A DNA stretch of 19,026 nt from Larix sibirica (Eukaryota > Streptophyta > Pinopsida > Pinales > Pinaceae). Position 1 is the first letter of the stretch; each line of letters begins with the position of its first letter. Under the pieces are notes generated by a model. The model did no database searches, was not told where the DNA came from, and saw only the letters and a program-made list of their open reading frames with translations. Location of the stretch: assembly GCA_004151065.3 (NCBI GenBank), contig NWUY0300008745.1, forward strand, positions 48,301 through 67,326, in the 5' to 3' direction. Made by a program: the position numbers and the translations under genes. Positions 16,601 to 19,026 of the stretch are shown here, one piece after another.

Positions 16601-16765
16601 CATAATATCTTACTTATAATAATAAAACGACATAAAATGGGTTATATATGATCTCGGAAATTACATAAGATAAGTAAAATTGATAATTGAAAGGTATTTG
16701 CAGAACTTGTAGATGTGATTTACTTGCATAGTATAATAATTATGTTGTTGCCACATATTGTCGAG
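16601..16765. other. AT-rich spacer
   Basis: No feature is seen. A target-site duplication matching the LINE 5' flank was looked for here and not found. Confidence 0.4.
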
Positions 16766-16870
16766 GGTTATCTCAAGCGCTCATGACTTGGGCGTGATAT
16801 CTCTCTCCCCAAAGTTGGGAAGGTCACGGGTTCCACTCTTTTGAACCCCTCGAGGTTAAGCTCCATAATC
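16766..16870 (+). mobile_element. Possible tRNA-derived SINE head
   Basis: GGTCACGGGTTCCACTC (about 16821-16837) resembles a tRNA T-arm/box B (consensus GGTTCGANTCC). AGCGCTCATGACTTGGGCGT upstream can form a D-arm-like stem, as a box A region would. Acceptor pairing is absent, so it is not a tRNA gene. The 3' boundary and target duplications are not visible. Confidence 0.25.
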
Positions 16871-17099
16871 AGGGATGATGTTTTATCGCGTTTACCATAC
16901 ATGAATCATGGGGAAGAACTCAAAGGGTTTTATGTGAGGTTATTCCTTGTAAAAAATGATCTTGTTGCTACATGTAATTTATCCTTGCATGTGCAGGTGA
17001 TTGTCATTTAAAGAAATCCATTAAGAATATTTAAGTATTGGAAGAGATAAATTCACTAGCTAATGTGTGAAATGAAAAAGTATCTACCTCTCAGATCTT
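16871..17099. other. Spacer, no feature seen
   Basis: AT-rich sequence between the SINE-like head and the CACTA relic. It contains no recognisable motif. Confidence 0.4.
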
Positions 17100-18388
17100 C
17101 CAATGAACAAAAACACTACGTCATACACCAAGTTGAGGATAAATATGCAGACCTATACACACAGTGTCATTATGGTTGGTGGAGAGTCACTTGAAAGCAT
17201 GAAAGTATTTTTTGTACAAATGTCATGTCATAAGGCCTCTGTGTTTGAGGGATATATAGTATATCAATCCCTAGTATATTTTAGTGAGTACCCACATGAA
17301 GTAATCATATGTTACTATGCCTCCCATTATGGATGTTAATTCCACCAACAAATTTGTAAGAGAGGTTTTATTGAGGAAAGTTGGCTAGAGGAAAGTCAAA
17401 GGCGAGACAATACAAGGTTATAATTTTTATATTAGCTTTCATCATTGTATTGGATGAAGATATGGATAGAATAATGCAAAGAAGTTAATGCTGAGTTATC
17501 GTGGAATGGGGTGATGGAGTTCATTGTAATAGCTCATATGTATCAAGATACCAATGTTTCGCAGAGGGAAATTGATTTAGAACGAGGTGAAAAAGATAGA
17601 CGAGTAAGAATTACCCATTAATTAATTAATTACTTTTTTATTGTATGTGTTATGTGTTTGTCCATCAAATAGTAACTTAGCCCTCCATATATTTATTAAG
17701 TAAGAATGCAATTTTAACATGCCAAGCATACGTGTGAAACACCATAAAATGATGTGGTGCAGTGGCTAAAATTTCACATCAAACAATTGGATGATAAGAA
17801 CAAAACCTCTAATTGTGAGATAACTACATTTTTTCCGGTTATTAATTCTTCTTGCAGTAGTGACAAGTGACTATAAATATCTGACTATAGATAGTACATC
17901 TTTTTGGAAGAAAAACTTGAAATAGAATTGAAATATTCCAAATTAGTTCTCTTTAAGGTCAATTGGTACAGATTATCGATGAATGAAAGTGGTCCTAATA
18001 GAGCTATTATTAAGAATCCTAATAGATTTACCATGATCAATGCAAGGTTATTCAAGCCAAATATAAAGCCCCATGTCCTCCCCAATAAGTGTAGGCAAAT
18101 ATTTTATAAATCGATGCCAAGTAGAGTAGGTTGGTCATTTGTTATTAAATATGATCCAATGTTCCATAAAAATATGACAAAGAATTTCACAAAGAATATG
18201 CAAGGGAGTAGGGAGATATGCCAGTTGAAGTAGTCGAAGAAGTTGACCATCCAAAGACTAACTCACATCATATAGCTCATGTTGGTGATGATGATGTTTC
18301 TATCATGAATCCTTTCAATTATTTCAATCTTGATGAATTTGATATTGAAATGGATGAAGATGAAGACCCATTTAAGTTGGTTATATAA
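17100..18388 (+). pseudogene. CACTA (En/Spm-type) transposase relic, DUF4218 end plus DUF4216
   Basis: The stretch MKVFFVQMSCHKASVFEGYI, then VYQSLVYFSEY (17200-17291), matches the end of DUF4218, where plant CACTA transposases read R-x-KARPEGSIAEGYI-x-EE. After about 600 bp of decayed sequence an open frame from about 17895 to 18233 has the DUF4216 pattern: ELKYSKLVLFKVNWY, then FTMINARLF, HVLPNKCRQIFY and GWSFVIKY. After a one-frame slip an acidic tail of 56 codons (18218-18388, with DEFDIEMDEDEDPF) ends at TAA. These proteins excise CACTA DNA transposons in the nucleus. Stops between blocks and the missing catalytic DDE region show that this is a dead distal fragment. Confidence 0.65.
17846..17862 (+). 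repeat. CACTA-end-like sequence inside the relic
   Basis: TTCTTCTTGCAGTAGTG has the reverse complement CACTACTGCAAGAAGAA, which begins like a CACTA terminus. It could equally be an intron end (TTCTTCTTGCAG) within the transposase gene, which fits its position upstream of the DUF4216 frame better. Confidence 0.2.
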
Positions 18389-19026
18389 TAAAATGATTTA
18401 AATCAGAAACTATTAATTATAGACTATTAAATAAATATTATTATTTTTTAACAACACTGACAAAATTTGGTTAGTATTTGTTGCTTTTCCTTTTGTTCTT
18501 GGTGTCTTATGCTTATCATTTTTAGGATTCATCAATCTATTTATAAACACTCCAATGGTAATCACACTTTTTAAACCTTTAACAACGTGTTAGGATACAT
18601 GGGATAATGTTATCGCTTTTTGGTTTTGAAAACATTGACCAATTTAAACGTAACATTAAAATAATTGTTAGGGTCATTATCATTAGAGATATGTGAATTT
18701 TCATGGCCACTTTTGAGGCCATGAACTTTAGATGAATCCCTTACACATTTTAGATGATAGAAAAACATTTTATTGTTCATTTATATGCATATGGCAACAT
18801 TTCTTTGTGATAAATCCCATTGCCATTTTTGGTAATATAGGTACAATTTACTAATGATATAGGATAATGATATGTAACATGTCCTATCTCGAAGTGTGAA
18901 CACTACTCGATTTATGATGCCTCATTAGCCCTGACTAGTGAGCCCTGTTGAAGTATGTATTCAAATTTTATTGAACCTATGCATTTTATATATTTATACA
19001 CGATTCATTTGATATAGAGAGAGGGG
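18389..19026. other. AT-rich spacer to the right edge
   Basis: No gene is seen. It holds one perfect short hairpin (listed separately) and otherwise random-looking AT-rich sequence. The CACTA 3' terminus expected downstream of the relic was not found before the edge. Confidence 0.5.
18701..18724. repeat. Perfect 8-bp hairpin
   Basis: TCATGGCC, an 8-base loop (ACTTTTGA), then GGCCATGA. It is a short perfect inverted repeat with no T-run or other context to suggest a function. Confidence 0.7.

Overview
The window looks like intergenic DNA from a land plant with a large, transposon-rich nuclear genome. The evidence is L1-type LINEs carrying a DUF4283-like ORF1 with a CCHC knuckle and an ORF2 with a plant-type RNase H domain, a Ty3/gypsy pol relic, a CACTA-type DUF4216/DUF4218 transposase relic, and AT-rich degenerate spacers. 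A gymnosperm is my best guess, from the style of the elements only; the sequence does not prove it. I found no intact host gene, tRNA, rRNA or CRISPR array. Every protein-coding signal I could identify is a decayed transposable element.

Layout. 1-231: left edge, with what looks like the 3' end of a CACTA element (terminal repeat at 214-231). 240-772: LINE ORF2 relic of a second LINE family (copy A). 773-3260: AT-rich spacer holding one weak two-exon candidate (887-1176) and a 29-bp exact match to the LINE at 14 kb. 3262-4982: two more ORF2 relics of the second family (copies B and C), with a 41-bp tandem duplication. 5126-5850: coiled-coil coding remnant and 3' tail of a third element. 5851-7227: AT-rich spacer with a 45-bp degenerate tandem repeat, a 147-bp foldback and a minus-strand LINE 3' tail. 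7228-9424: LINE copy 1. 9426-10293: Ty3/gypsy RT-RNase H-integrase relic. 10469-about 16600: LINE copy 2, nearly complete. 17100-18388: CACTA transposase relic. The rest is AT-rich spacer.

The two main LINE copies (about 90% alike by eye) explain each other. They share the same 5' start and a 5' UTR of about 240 bp. Copy 2 shows the full plan: ORF1 (10712-12025) and ORF2 (EN, RT, zinc-binding region, RNase H), joined by an overlapping TAATG stop-start, then an unrecognised C-terminal region and a 3' UTR. Copy 1 lost 1,359 bp between ORF1 and the endonuclease. All disabling mutations seen are private to one copy, so each died separately.

Three single N characters (169, 5125, 9425) need caution. 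Two of them (5125 and 9425) sit exactly where the element type or base composition changes abruptly, so they are probably collapsed assembly gaps. Nothing should be read through them.
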